Assembly (NCBI GenBank): GCA_036867785.1
Contig: CP145417.1
Coordinates: 744,001 to 808,000 of the forward strand
Length of the DNA stretch: 64,000 nucleotides
Source: Plasmodiophora brassicae
Taxonomy: Eukaryota > Endomyxa: Phytomyxea > Phytomyxea > Plasmodiophorida
Direction: 5' to 3'
Below, piece by piece: positions 32,426-42,088 of the stretch (positions within the stretch are counted from its first letter, which is position 1; the number at the start of each line of letters is the position of its first letter). The notes under the pieces are model-generated. The model made no database searches, had not been told where the DNA came from, and saw only the letters and a list, made by a program, of their open reading frames with translations. The position numbers were made by a program, and so were the translations under genes.

Positions 32426-33392
32426 ATGGTGGTCCCTGGTGACGACAGGGATGGGCCCGCGGAACAGCAGACCACGTCGCAGCAACAAGGTACGGCTGTA
32501 GATGCGGAGACAATGGCGTTGCTGCAGGCGCTGGCGTCAAGGCGGGAATCGCCGGGGCCGATCACGAGTTTGGACCCGGCGTTAGTGCGCGTCCTGCAGA
32601 CGGTCGGCAGGACGGGCGACGCGTTGTATGGTGAATCGGTTCCGAAACAGCGATGGTCTGGAGGGTTTCTTACGCTGTCGCCCAGGGTTGACTGGCCGTT
32701 ACTACGATCTTTGATCATCGAAGCGTTCAAGTTGGCTGTCCACCAGTACGAAGAATCGGCGACGAGCGCCCCACCGGCGCTTATCGATGGTGTCCCTCCG
32801 GAACAGTTTTGCAACAGGATCATCAGCAGTATTGACCAGTTCGAGAGGTATTCGTTCCTGCGTTCCAGCTCTGTTGCCGAGACCTGAATCCACCTGTATG
32901 TAGTGCTCCATGGACACTCCAGCGCATGTGCGAGCTCCTGTCTAACCCTCGGCAGTACTGGTCGACGGGCGACAAGTTCGTATACGCGTTCTCGAAGGTC
33001 GTCCTGGGCATCAGATCCAACCAGCAACGATTCCGGCTTGGTTCCTGGGGAAGCAACGACGAGGGCGAGCTGGCATACATTCGCTGGCCCAGCGAGCCGG
33101 ATATGGCGACCGTAAACGCAGTCAAACCTGACATCGACCTGATTGGAGATCCGATGGATACCGTCGAACCCTATTCACGTGAGGTACGTCAGGTTCTCTG
33201 CCCGCCAGTGTGCAGATAATTCAACGAACAGTGCAGATGGCGTACGCGACTGTGCGCCCATCTGCCCATCGATCGGGTGAGGCGACCACAGGCATGGGCC
33301 GTCCGGTGGAGGACGCAGTGCGATCCCACGATGACGACGCCGCATGTGATGAAAACGGTAATAATTCGCCGGACCCGAAGGTCCCTGAGTAA
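32426..33392 (+). CDS. PPP4R2: Protein phosphatase 4 regulatory subunit 2
   Basis: Three exons (32426-32847, 32904-33178, 33232-33392; introns 56 and 53 bp) give 285 residues. Family landmarks: LDPALVRVLQTVGRTGDAL near the N-terminus, then VPPEQFCNRIISSIDQFE and, across the first splice, SAPWTLQRMCELLSNPRQY, TGDKFVYAFSKVVLGI. These match animal PPP4R2 (FTIQRLCELLTDPRRNY, TGTDKFLRGVEKNVMVV). The C-terminus is acidic and disordered (EDAVRSHDDDAACDENGNN), as in PPP4R2. The subunit binds PP4c with PPP4R3 and targets it to DNA-damage, centrosome and splicing-factor substrates. Divergent from the amino acid transporter with only about 117 bp between start codons, so a shared promoter is likely. Confidence 0.88.
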
Positions 33393-33747
33393 ACCCAAGT
33401 GTCATATTCGTCGAGAATCGGCTGCGATTCCTACGGACATCGCACAGCGTTATGTGCCCAGGGTTCCTGTGTGTGGCGCTCCTTGAAGCTGTTGTCGGCT
33501 GTATTGCTCTGAGGCATTACCTAGTGCGAAAGACCGCACCGGATCCGGGTGGTGATCGATGGCTCAAATGCCCGGTACACGCGTTTGTGGATACGCGAGT
33601 CGAACCCAACTTCGGCCAGGCTGCTCGAGAGGCTGGCGCAGCGCTGTACCAGGACTTGGGCGGTTCTGAACCACTGCTGTTCTGGGTCACTGTGGGCGTT
33701 GGATATATCCCTAGTCGACGACAACGTCAGTTGGATCCCACTGGCAT

Positions 33748-33969
33748 TCAAAAAGGTACTCCTATCGCTAACCACCGGATACATTGAGCTACTTGATCCA
33801 GGCGATTGTCGAGCTCTTGCTGACTGGGCTTGCCCTCCCGCAGCCAAGCGCCAGTCTCGTCGCGAACGAGCCGACATGTTGGACCCGCATTGGCGGCATC
33901 GGTTTCAAGGACAGCCAAGCATGCAGCAAAGGCAGCCGCGACAGCTAATGCGCGGGCAGGCCGGAACAT
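33748..33969 (-). CDS. Small predicted secreted protein (3' structure unresolved)
   Basis: ATG 33969 begins a textbook signal peptide: MFRPARALAVAAAFAACLAV followed by LETDAANA and a probable cleavage site. The mature part contains CRLVRDETGAWLREGKPSQ and ELDNRLDQ. Read without splicing it stops at 33748 after 73 residues; a GTAGCT donor at about 33794 could splice to downstream exons in the 33521-33650 region (one acceptor keeps frame with a roughly 119-bp intron), so the full protein may be longer. No recognised domain. A plus-strand frame covers much of the same region but has no comparable features. Confidence 0.5.
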   Translation of the reverse strand: MFRPARALAVAAAFAACLAVLETDAANAGPTCRLVRDETGAWLREGKPSQQELDNRLDQVAQCIRWLAIGVPF

Positions 33970-34300
33970 TGCCGTGCAACGTATCAGGGCGTTTCTACTA
34001 TGCCTTCGGGAAGGACCGTCAGGCCGGCAAAGTGGGGGCCTCTTCCAACGCCAAAGTGACCCGTGGACCCGTTCACCGGAAGTGCGAGGTCAAAAATCGG
34101 GCCCAGAACCCTCTCGAGTGGACGCTGTGTAACTGTCGGTGTGGCAGAACGTGTTCGCTGATCGGCGCTGCATAACCGCGACTCTGCAGACACGAGCATC
34201 TACCGGCCGATGTAGAGACCAGTAACTCTCTGGGTTTGGTGCTTTGATTTCGGGTATTGGCAGTAACCTACGTGCCCATGGTATTGGTAAGTCGGTGGAA

Positions 34301-35230
34301 TCACGCGTCGACAGCGAAATGGTCGTCGGGGACAAGCGAGTGAATATCCTTGCGCGGGCCATCATGGACGTCGTTCGGTTGGAACCCGAGCGTGATGTGG
34401 AAATCCGCCCTAGGCAATCCCAGTTCAGCGCGTATCCGATCGCCAAGTGGCCAATCCAGGATGCGATAGGCGCACGCGTTGCCATCCTGTGTAACCGTGC
34501 CCATTCCCTGATCTTGCCACGTGCAGTTACCGTTGTCGTGGACGACTCGCCGGCAAGCCTCGAGAATACGGTCGATAACGACGTCTACATCGACGCCTTC
34601 CGCCTGCGCTAATCCTCGAAGTTCATTCTTGCCGATCAGCGTGATGTGATACAATGGGCCATCGCGAGTTCCGCGAGCTTTCGCCCACGACGCCGGAATG
34701 CTTGACACATGACGCTCGCCACACGCTTGAACGCGAGGACCTTCCACGCCGATGTATGCTCTCGCAACAATGCAGTCGTACAACGTGCCAGATGGACCCG
34801 ACAATGACGAACGGTCGGAGATGTACAGGACGCGTTGCTTGCGACCATCGCGACAGCTGAAGTGCAGCAGGCCGAGGTCTTCAGCGATCACATGCGCCCG
34901 CTTCCTCTCAGACGATGTAAGCCCATGCAGGCCAACTTCGATGCACCCTGGGCCAAACTCCACCGTCGGGAGGAACGCGCGCAAGTCCTCGCAGAAGGAG
35001 TCGCCGATGCCAAGGACGGCGTCGAACGGCGCCTCGCGTCGCGGAACGGCCTCCGGCGTCCCCACAATGAAGAACGGCGTAGGAGCGCAACGCACGACGT
35101 CGTCGTGTCGGTGCTTGCCTGGCTTGGCGCTGGCAATTGTCACCTGCGTAAACTCCTCGACGATTTCTTCCACGACATCGACGCCATCGACACTCGCCGC
35201 CATCTCCGTGGACGCGGCATTCCCGTCCAT
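34301..35230 (-). CDS. R3H domain fused to a 2H-phosphoesterase-like domain
   Basis: Single exon, 309 residues. Residues about 105-150 form an R3H domain: LTSSERKRAHVIAEDLGLL then SCRDGRKQRVLYI, with the RxxxH signature (here RKRAH). Residues about 195-300 contain two H-x-T-x type motifs, YHITLIGK and DFHITLGF, about 90 residues apart with helical spacers, the hallmark of LigT-like 2H phosphoesterases that act on 2',5' or cyclic RNA ends. R3H binds single-stranded nucleic acid, so the protein looks like an RNA- or ssDNA-end processing enzyme; related RNA-repair-type 2H proteins exist in several eukaryotes. No targeting signal. The reaction is inferred from motifs only. Confidence 0.78.
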   Translation of the reverse strand: MDGNAASTEMAASVDGVDVVEEIVEEFTQVTIASAKPGKHRHDDVVRCAPTPFFIVGTPEAVPRREAPFDAVLGIGDSFCEDLRAFLPTVEFGPGCIEVGLHGLTSSERKRAHVIAEDLGLLHFSCRDGRKQRVLYISDRSSLSGPSGTLYDCIVARAYIGVEGPRVQACGERHVSSIPASWAKARGTRDGPLYHITLIGKNELRGLAQAEGVDVDVVIDRILEACRRVVHDNGNCTWQDQGMGTVTQDGNACAYRILDWPLGDRIRAELGLPRADFHITLGFQPNDVHDGPRKDIHSLVPDDHFAVDA

Positions 35231-35451
35231 CGACTGCGGGCAGAACTCAGCGGTACGGAATCATTCGCCCAAGCGTAACGGAATGTATGATTGGATGATG
35301 TTCCTGTGCGCGGCATACGGCCTCTACTCCATTTCCTCATCAAATGTCGCGTTATATGAAGCCGCCCTAACACCGCGGCATCTCACTGCCTTTCCCACGG
35401 CCTCCCACGGACTGAAACTAAACTGAACCAACTCACTGCCCAAGCGACGCC

Positions 35452-35817
35452 GTGGGCGGCGATGAGAAGTCAAGCATGGCCGTGGTTCGCCCGTCCATGT
35501 TCGAGCAGATAGCTGCTCCGAAGCCACGCACGAGTGACCGACCAGCGATCATCGTGTTTATGAACCAGCTGGAGACGTACAACTCCAGAATCCAGGAGAA
35601 GATCGCTCTGGGCGAGAACATCGCCCCGATTGGCGTCAAAACCATGCTCGACGAGGGCATGCTCACCAACGACGCCATCGAGCAGTGGCTAAACCAGCGG
35701 CGGATGCTGGTCCTGTCTGACCAAGAACCGATCAAGCTCACGCAGCTGTTCGCAGACCTACGCATGGTGTTCGACACCATGGACACCGACGCCAGCGTCC
35801 TGCGAGCAGCTGCGTGA
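35452..35817 (+). CDS. Hypothetical protein, 3' end inside an inverted repeat
   Basis: Open frame of 121 residues; first clear in-frame ATG at 35476 (MAVVRPSMFEQIAAPKP). It has an amphipathic helical region (FMNQLETYNSRIQEKIALG) and then TNDAIEQWLNQRRMLVLSD. Not recognised. From 35668 to 35755 the coding sequence is one arm of an 88-bp inverted repeat; the other arm starts at 35800, so the last 15-20 codons may be a by-product of the rearrangement rather than the native C-terminus. The true ancestral 3' end is probably lost. Confidence 0.4.
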   Translation: MGGDEKSSMAVVRPSMFEQIAAPKPRTSDRPAIIVFMNQLETYNSRIQEKIALGENIAPIGVKTMLDEGMLTNDAIEQWLNQRRMLVLSDQEPIKLTQLFADLRMVFDTMDTDASVLRAAA

Positions 35818-35887
35818 GCTTGATCGGTTCTTGGTCAAACAGGACCAGCATCCGCCGCTGGTTTAGCCACTGCTCGATGGCGTCGTT
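35668..35887. repeat. Near-perfect inverted repeat, 88-bp arms, 44-bp spacer
   Basis: Left arm 35668-35755 begins AACGACGCCATCGAGCAGTG; right arm 35800-35887 is its reverse complement with two mismatches by eye. The spacer 35756-35799 is unique. No target-site duplication or transposase is associated, so it reads as a fold-back inversion joint rather than the end of a mobile element. The arms encode part of the hypothetical protein at 35452. Confidence 0.95.
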
Positions 35888-35895
35888 CGTGACCT

Positions 35896-36660
35896 TCACA
35901 GGGCAAGATGTTGAAGTTGCGGCCGCCCTGAACGGCGTGGAAGATCGAGAACAGGTCGTCGGCGTCGATGTCTGATACGTGAATGGCCTTGATGATCTCT
36001 TGTCGCGGTTGGCCTTCTGCGTTGTTGTGCTGTACGATTACAAGCTCCGTTCCTGCGCAGATGCTCGCGACGGTCTGCCAGGGACACCACCACCGTCGTG
36101 CCGTCCAGTTTCGTGGCCTTCAACGCCTGACGGCAGGTGCCCGCGCGGATGGCGTTGCGATCGCCCTCGAATGCCTTCACCTGGCCGTTTAGTCGCGTCA
36201 TGTTGGCGCGAAGTTGTTCACGTTGGCCTTCGATTCTGATGATGTGCTGGCGCAACATCTTGATCCTTCGTGCCTGCTCTGTTCTGTCCTGTCGCAAACG
36301 GGCGCACCCGCCCTTCGCTTTCGGGAGCTCGAGATTCAGCAACACGAGATCCGCAAACTGGCGCTCTCGTTCCGTTTGAAGTCCGGCTACATCAGAGTTC
36401 AGATCGGCGATCTTTGATTGCTGACGCATCACGTCCCGGCGTAGTCTGTTGCATTCGTCTTTCGAGGCCTCGACATTGCCCCTGCGATTGCGGAGGTGAT
36501 CGCGATCGTCCCTGGGAGCGGCTACCTCGTTGGTCAACTGGGCGATTGCCTGCGCATGACGATGAATCCGATCGATGAGCGCGTCACGTAGCTGCGTCGG
36601 TTCTACGATCGGGAAGTCTGGGAAGGAGGCGTCCGCATGCCGGCGAACCAGATGGTGCAT
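35896..36660 (-). CDS. Coiled-coil protein, partner of family A copy 2
   Basis: ATG 36660; the frame is also open upstream to about 36790 with helical sequence (RLARLRQQWDTQ), so the true start may lie further up. Residues 20-170 are coiled coil: LIDRIHRHAQAIAQLTNEV, RLRRDVMRQQSKIADLNSD, RLRQDRTEQARRIKMLRQH. The last 70 residues of the ORF are Arg-rich and look like a frame shadow; another minus frame in 35905-36100 reads as protein (ELVIVQHNNAEGQ, DIDADDLFSIFHAVQGG), so an intron near 36070 is likely. It sits directly downstream of the secreted family A copy 2, as its counterpart sits downstream of copy 1. I see no membrane segment here, unlike copy 1. Confidence 0.5.
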   Translation of the reverse strand: MHHLVRRHADASFPDFPIVEPTQLRDALIDRIHRHAQAIAQLTNEVAAPRDDRDHLRNRRGNVEASKDECNRLRRDVMRQQSKIADLNSDVAGLQTERERQFADLVLLNLELPKAKGGCARLRQDRTEQARRIKMLRQHIIRIEGQREQLRANMTRLNGQVKAFEGDRNAIRAGTCRQALKATKLDGTTVVVSLADRREHLRRNGACNRTAQQRRRPTATRDHQGHSRIRHRRRRPVLDLPRRSGRPQLQHLAL

Positions 36661-36795
36661 CTGAGTGTCCCACTGCTGGCGCAGGCGAGCGAGGCGTTGC
36701 CCGTCTGCGGAGCCGTTGTGCGGTTTGAAGGCGGCAAGCGTTCGGTGAAGCAGGATGCTGTTAAGGCTCGGGACATCGCCCGCCTGGATCGCGCT

Positions 36796-37479
36796 TCAGT
36801 CCCCATCTGCAACTGTACGACGAACGGCTTGTCGTGCGATACCTGGATCGGAATTTCGACCATGTGTTGCGAATCGACGGGGAATCTGTCGTTGAAACGT
36901 GCTCGTGGCCTTGATACTACGAAATCGGCGGACATAAATCGGTGGTTGGAACGTGTAAGGCACGTGCAGACCTCGAACGACACCCGGATGAGATAGGCTG
37001 CGGGACACTCGTACACAGCGCTATCGAACCGACCCGAGAATCGGATCGTGTCGAAGGGAGCGGGGCCGTCGTCCTCCGTTGATGCATCAAACTCGAACCT
37101 GTTACGGCGTGCACCGAAAGCGTTAGCGTTTGAGATAACGCAACCGAAACGGAAATGTTGTTCTTGACTTTGCCCAGTTTCGCGCGGCGCCCACCGACCA
37201 AAGCTGTAATCCAGGCAGCGCATGCACCGTTCGCCCGTTGACGTTGCGGTATGTGTTAGCGGCGTCGATCGGGTTGGGGGCCGATGTGTAGGCATACGGG
37301 CAGGGTACCGCCGTTCGCGATCCATCCGGCTGCCGTTTCGAGAAATCGATACCGCACAGTACCCATGCTGCGCGATGCATGTTGCCGGGATCCAGGAGCA
37401 GGATGCACTCCAGCGACCAGGTCACCTTCTCCGCTACGCATGGAACCATCCGACACATCATGTCGGCCGCCATCGGCAT
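36796..37479 (-). CDS. Predicted secreted-type protein, family A copy 2
   Basis: Paralog of the gene at 24908. Exon 1 (37479-37169) encodes MPMAADMMCRMVPCVAEKV then TWSLECILLL and DFSKRQPDGS, YAYTSAPNPID, VNGRTVHAL. A 70-bp intron (37099-37168, CGCTAACG branch motif) joins it to FEFDASTEDDGPAPFDTIRF and AYLIRVSFEV (37098-36964), a clear match to copy 1. A third exon carrying DSQHMVEIPIQVSHDKPFV matches the copy 1 C-terminus (THEIAVKVFVDRRSIVF), but its splice phase and stop are unresolved, so the 3' limit is approximate. The N-terminus has a weaker signal peptide than copy 1. Function unknown; beta-sandwich-like and probably extracellular by analogy with copy 1. Confidence 0.6.
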
Positions 37480-37948
37480 CGCAACGGTTGATGGCTGGCC
37501 GTATGAACCGCAGGGACACCTATACAGTCAGGTCCCCTATTTTCATCGCACCATGCGGGCCGCTCTCAAACGACAACTTGTATGTCGTATTATCGTATTA
37601 CTTCATCCTGGCGGACGCCATGGAGGTGCGTGAGCCTCGCAATTCAACGCGTGCGCCTCGCTCTGAACCAGACTCGGGTTCCCCGATTTCGACTTCGTTG
37701 CTCGTGCTGCGTTCCAGCCGCTGGGGCCTGACGTCTTCTTACGAGCCCGGCACGACGATACGATCGCGTTTTCCAATTATCGCGGGCCTGACCTGGCTGT
37801 CGTATCGTCTCCTGTGTGCAACGGGGCATGTTATCGGCAGGCTTCTTTACCTGGGCCCTGGGGGGTGCAAACTTGGCGCGGTTCGGCAACGAACGAGGGC
37901 GACTGGAGCGGTGTTCCGGACTTTGCTGTACTTGTGGGGTGCTGCATC

Positions 37949-38686
37949 ATGGGTGCTGCTGCCGGTGCGCGTGCTGCCAAGGCGCCGTCGCCGTTCGTGC
38001 GTCTGTACCTGCTGGCGTTCAATGTCGCGAGCTCCGCGCTATGGGGCGTGGTCCTGGCCCTGGCGATCCAGCATGTTTGGCTGAGCGCGACGGCCACGGG
38101 GCTGTACGCCGCCGTGCAACCGTGGATTCGCGTCTCGCAGGGGCTGGCGATCCTCGAGGTCGTCCATGCCTGGGTCGGACTGGTGCGCTCCCCGGTTATG
38201 ACCGTTGCATTGCAAGTCGCATCCCGTCTGTTTATCCTGTTTACGGTCGTCGAGCAAGTCCCTGCAATTCAGGACGACTGGTACGTCGCCATGCTGGTCG
38301 GCGCATGGGCGTGCGTCGAGATCCCGCGGTACGCCTATTACGCGTTGAACCTGTTCGACGCTGTCCCGTACCCGCTTCTCTGGCTGCGCTATTCCCTGTT
38401 CATCGTCCTGTACCCGATCGGGATCTCGGCGGAGCTTCTCTGCGCGTACCACGCCATTCCACACTTTGCAGCCACGAAGCAGTGGTCGGTCCTGATGCCC
38501 AACATGGTCAACTTCGAGTTGAAGTTCGACGTGCTCATCAAGATGTTGATGCTGGTGTATGTGCCGGGGTCGCCGTTCCTCTACCTGCACATGGTCCACC
38601 AGCGTAAGAAGTACTTGGGTGCCGCGCCGACGCCAGCGCCACTCGTCGCTCAGCGGTCCTCCGCCCGCCTCAAAAAGGTTGACTGA
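37949..38686 (+). CDS. HACD: Very-long-chain 3-hydroxyacyl-CoA dehydratase (Phs1/HACD)
   Basis: Single exon, 245 residues from ATG 37949. Hydrophobic throughout, with six or more membrane helices. Signature regions match the PTPLA/Phs1 family: LYLLAFNVASSALWGVVLAL, QGLAILEVVHAWVGLVRSP, WACVEIPRYAYYALNLF, LRYSLFIVLYPIGISAELL and a C-terminal MPNMVNFELKFD segment. The catalytic Tyr lies in the EIPRYAYYA segment and the catalytic Glu in SAELL, both present. The enzyme removes water from 3-hydroxyacyl-CoA in the ER elongation cycle. The C-terminus ends in KKVD after a basic stretch, which could serve ER retention. The frame is open upstream with GTG at 37814, but the ATG fits the family length. 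Confidence 0.93.
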   Translation: MGAAAGARAAKAPSPFVRLYLLAFNVASSALWGVVLALAIQHVWLSATATGLYAAVQPWIRVSQGLAILEVVHAWVGLVRSPVMTVALQVASRLFILFTVVEQVPAIQDDWYVAMLVGAWACVEIPRYAYYALNLFDAVPYPLLWLRYSLFIVLYPIGISAELLCAYHAIPHFAATKQWSVLMPNMVNFELKFDVLIKMLMLVYVPGSPFLYLHMVHQRKKYLGAAPTPAPLVAQRSSARLKKVD

Positions 38687-38725
38687 CAACGACAATGGAG
38701 TTTATACAACACCAGCGGCGACTCG

Positions 38726-40389
38726 TTAGCGAGCAAGCTTAGCTCTGCCTGACCGGCTAGCTAGCGACGGTTCGCCGGCAGACTTATCTACCGCGGGCGA
38801 CCCACGGAACATGGTGGCCCGCGACTGTGTCGGCATGAGTTTCCTTCGTGACTGCGATTGCGGCGCCACAGGAGTTGAGTTCTTGTTCAGCTGGTCTTCG
38901 GAGAGGATTTCCAATGCGTACTCGCTGGAAATCGACGAGCGACCGCGCCTCCGTTCGGTCGGTTCTGACGCAGCAGCGACCTAGAGCGGCACGGTTACAG
39001 GTAGATCGCATTGAAAGCGCCAACGACACTGACAGACTGGCGCCTTCGTTTTCGTCCGGAAGGTTTGTTGTCGTCGTAGTCGTCGTCGTTCTCAGCATCG
39101 TCAGCATCATCGCTGTCAACGGTAACGACTTGCGATTTTCGGCGACCTCGTCGTGATGTCAACGTGCCCGTAACCTGATCACACATCTCGATGGCCTTCT
39201 CGACATGCTTGGTCGATGTATCCAGTTTCGCCTGCTGAGCAGTCTTCTGTTTCCTCAGCTTCTCCTATCGTCAAATGTTATTCTGGGACGGTAGCCGCCG
39301 CTGTCGGCGATTGCCCCACCTTCAGTTTCTCGTTCTCTGCAATAATGCCAGAGGCTGCTGCAATTTCGAGACGCATATCGTTGTTCTCCTGGCGCACGTC
39401 GTCGAGGAGCTTCTGAAGTTCGTCCAGCTCTTCAGAATCCTGTACCCAGGTCAGCGTATCGCATTCGAACATTCTTGACGCCGGGTTACAGGAACGCGCC
39501 TTTCGGCGTTCTCGAGGTTCGCAAGCAGCGACTGGACCTCTTGCTCCAGTTCAGCTACCTACATAGGAAACGTATGGGCCGAGGGGAACCTCCAAACGCG
39601 AATCGCGGCGTACCCGAGCCTTCAGTCTACCTTCTTCTGACTGCCCTTGGACCAGGGTTGCCCGAGCCAACTTCAGCATCGATTTATACTACCGGATCCA
39701 TCATCGCATGCCGTGTCAGAGTACTGATCAACACTACCTTTTCGCGGTCGGCTTCAGCTGCTTCAAGACGCTCCTTCAGCGTGTTCGATTCTCTCTCCGC
39801 CTCCTCCTGTTGTTTTTCGTGTGTTCGCCTTTCCTCATCAAGCAGCGCAAGCGCTTCTCGAAGACCGCTTGTCTGCTCAACCAGGACCCGTTCCAACTGA
39901 AGGCATTCGAATTCGGATATTGCAAGGGATTTCTGTACCACGAAGGGTAAGACGTCGTAAACTCCCAAAGCGGACACACGTATAGAGACCGATTGGTTCT
40001 TAAGAGACGTTTCCAGTATGTCAATGTCGAAGCTGGAGATGTCGCCGACCATTGACAGGTAACGACGCTCTGTATCCAGGCTATGGCATTTGACAGCGCT
40101 GCGTTGGAGTTCATAACCTGCTATGGAACGACCCTTTCTCTCCAGTTTGATCCTGTTCTCCAATTCCGTTCGCTCCCTGCGCAGCGCAGCATTCTCGTCG
40201 GTAAGGCCATCGCGGGCCTGCTTCAGGTCCGCCATCTCGTCGAGCGCCAGCGCCAGACGCGCCTACCACGGTGCACACGGTTGGTCCGCACATGGACGCA
40301 AACCTCGTCGCGACACCACACACCTTAATGGAATCGGCATCGTCAGCGGGTGGCATCGCGCAGGTGGCGTCTACGGCATCGACGGCCAT
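38726..40389 (-). CDS. Coiled-coil protein with basic C-terminus
   Basis: Seven exons (40389-40324, 40262-39738, 39670-39614, 39558-39496, 39439-39320, 39264-39028, 38980-38726), introns 61, 67, 55, 56, 55 and 47 bp, all phase 0, give 440 residues. The assembled protein is an almost continuous coiled coil from residue 25 to 320: LTDENAALRRERTELENRI, LALLDEERRTHEKQQEEAE, VAELEQEVQSLLANLENAE, DSEELDELQKLLDDVRQEN. Then comes an acidic patch (DSDDADDAENDDDYDD), a KRRRQ nuclear-type signal and a Ser/Pro/Arg-rich tail with PQSQSRRKLMPTQSRATMF. Not assigned to a family; a cytoskeletal, centrosomal or chromosome scaffold is plausible. The uniform phase of the introns makes the model strong even though each exon alone looks like noise. 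Confidence 0.78.
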
Positions 40390-40731
40390 CGCGGCCCCGA
40401 TAACGTCGTCGACGGCGGCTGCAAAAAATGGCGCCAAACCTCGCCACTGCTGTGAGGTCTGAACTGCCCAAACGCAAAAACCTCATGATTCATGAATGAA
40501 GGCTTCGAAAATATTCAGGGCGCGCTTTTCAAATACCTCAGCGATGCAGCTTGGACGGACATCCGCTGTAGCTGCAGAGGGACCCCGTGACGCGCGCGGC
40601 TGTAGAGCTGCACGAGGCTGCATGTGCCGAGTGGGGGAATCGCCAAAACGGGAGGGGGTGAGTGAGGGGCCCGGCGCCCGAGTCTCGCGCCTCTTAAGTC
40701 CGTCGTTGCCTTCGCCTCCGGCGCGAAGAAG

Positions 40732-41908
40732 ATGGGCGGTCGACCAGCGCCGGCCCGACTACCTGGGTTCGTTGTCATCGCGTCCTTCTACACGGTATGG
40801 CTGTTCTCCATTATGTTCACGTTCCTGGCGATTCCCGCCTGGCTTCTCTTCGGGTACCGGCTGCCTGTCCAGTTCCTCGTAGCGTACTACTTTGGTAACG
40901 ACGACGTCCTCCCCCACGTTGTCCGCATCATTGTTGACTGCCTCGGGTGTCTATTTAGTTCGAATGTTCTGGCGTCCTGCGCACTGGCCAGCGTTCCATC
41001 AGTTCGCATCCCGCCTGATCAACAGGAGCCCGTACTTCAATTCGCAGCGCCTGATATTCCAGTCGGAGCATGCGAAACCGCCGCCGAACTCTTCCACGTT
41101 ATTTGCCGTGTTCCCACATGGAGCTCTCTGCGTCGGATGGACGGTTCGTACGAGATGATCGTTACAGGACACCTCCCAATGAATTGGTTGCATTCCTTCA
41201 GGTGAATCTGAACCTGTCGCCGATCATGCAGGCGATGCAGGTCGAGTACCTGGGCGCGTCCATGTTGTTCAGGCTGCCTCTCATCAGCGAGGTCCTGACG
41301 TGGGCAAGCTCGTCAAGCGCCTCTGCGCGGAACATGAAACGCCTGATGAAGACGGGGAAGAACCTCGCGTTGCTGCCTGGCGGCTTTGACGAGGCGGCAT
41401 TTTACAGACGCCATCGTTACGACGTCTTCGTCAGGCACCGTAAAGGATTTATCAAGTAAGGATTGCATTCAGAAGAAACTGGTCAGAGAATCACTTGGCA
41501 ACGATGCAGGTATGCCATGCAACACGGTTACAAGATCTCGCCTGTATTCACGTTCGGAGAGGAGGTATGTCAGCCGGGGACAGCGATCTGTAACGAACTT
41601 GTTCGGTGATCACGGTCGCATAGGCGACGTACTTCGCGTTGGAATCCGGTTCTGATTTTCGACGTGCGCTGGCAAAGAAGAAGATCCCTGGCATCGTGTT
41701 CTGGTCGCGGCTGCTGTGGCTGCCTGACCCGAACATTGATCTTGTCACTGTGGTTGGTGACCCGATCGAGATTCCGCATGTGGCACACCCCACTGCCGAC
41801 CAGGTTGACAAATGCCACGCGAACTTTGTCGCTGCTCTACAATCCATCTTCGATACCTACAAGGCAGATTATGCTGGTAGCCCACATGCCACAATCCACA
41901 TCCATTAG
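40732..41908 (+). CDS. DGAT2: Diacylglycerol O-acyltransferase, DGAT2/MGAT family
   Basis: Five exons (40732-40894, 40959-41143, 41202-41455, 41510-41564, 41624-41908; introns 64, 58, 54, 59 bp) give 313 residues. Two N-terminal hydrophobic segments (IASFYTVWLFSIMFTFLAI then AWLLFGYRLPVQFLV) form the hairpin anchor. The core carries FAVFPHGALCVGW (HPHG-type motif, with Phe in place of the first His), VEYLGASMLFRLPLISEVL, LALLPGGFDEA (the PGGxxE motif), RHRKGFIKYAMQHGYKISPVFTFGE (shown in part across a splice) and VTVVGDPIEIP. This is the DGAT2 order. The enzyme makes triacylglycerol in ER and lipid-droplet membranes, and plasmodiophorids are known for oil-rich plasmodia. HACD upstream is also a lipid gene, but the two are separated by another gene. 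Confidence 0.93.
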
Positions 41909-42088
41909 CATGCTGGCCGTGTGTCTGACTAAAAACTTGATACGGCGATTTAGTTGTCAGCCGTGACGTCATCGACCGTGATGTCACGATCGGAAGAGGT
42001 ACGATCCTGGTGAAGCTTCCGGCCGATTGCCACATTCACGAAACAGGGAATTGTATCGTGAAGCCAACAGCAACAGCCGCTCCTTAGA

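Noticed and set aside
33549-34175. Plus-strand frame of 208 codons
   Set aside because: No domain; overlaps the minus-strand signal-peptide gene, which has a stronger N-terminal feature.
35905-36100. Separate minus-strand gene with ELVIVQHNNAEGQ and DDLFSIFHAVQGG
   Set aside because: Coding-like, but most simply a downstream exon of the coiled-coil copy 2 gene; noted there rather than as its own gene.
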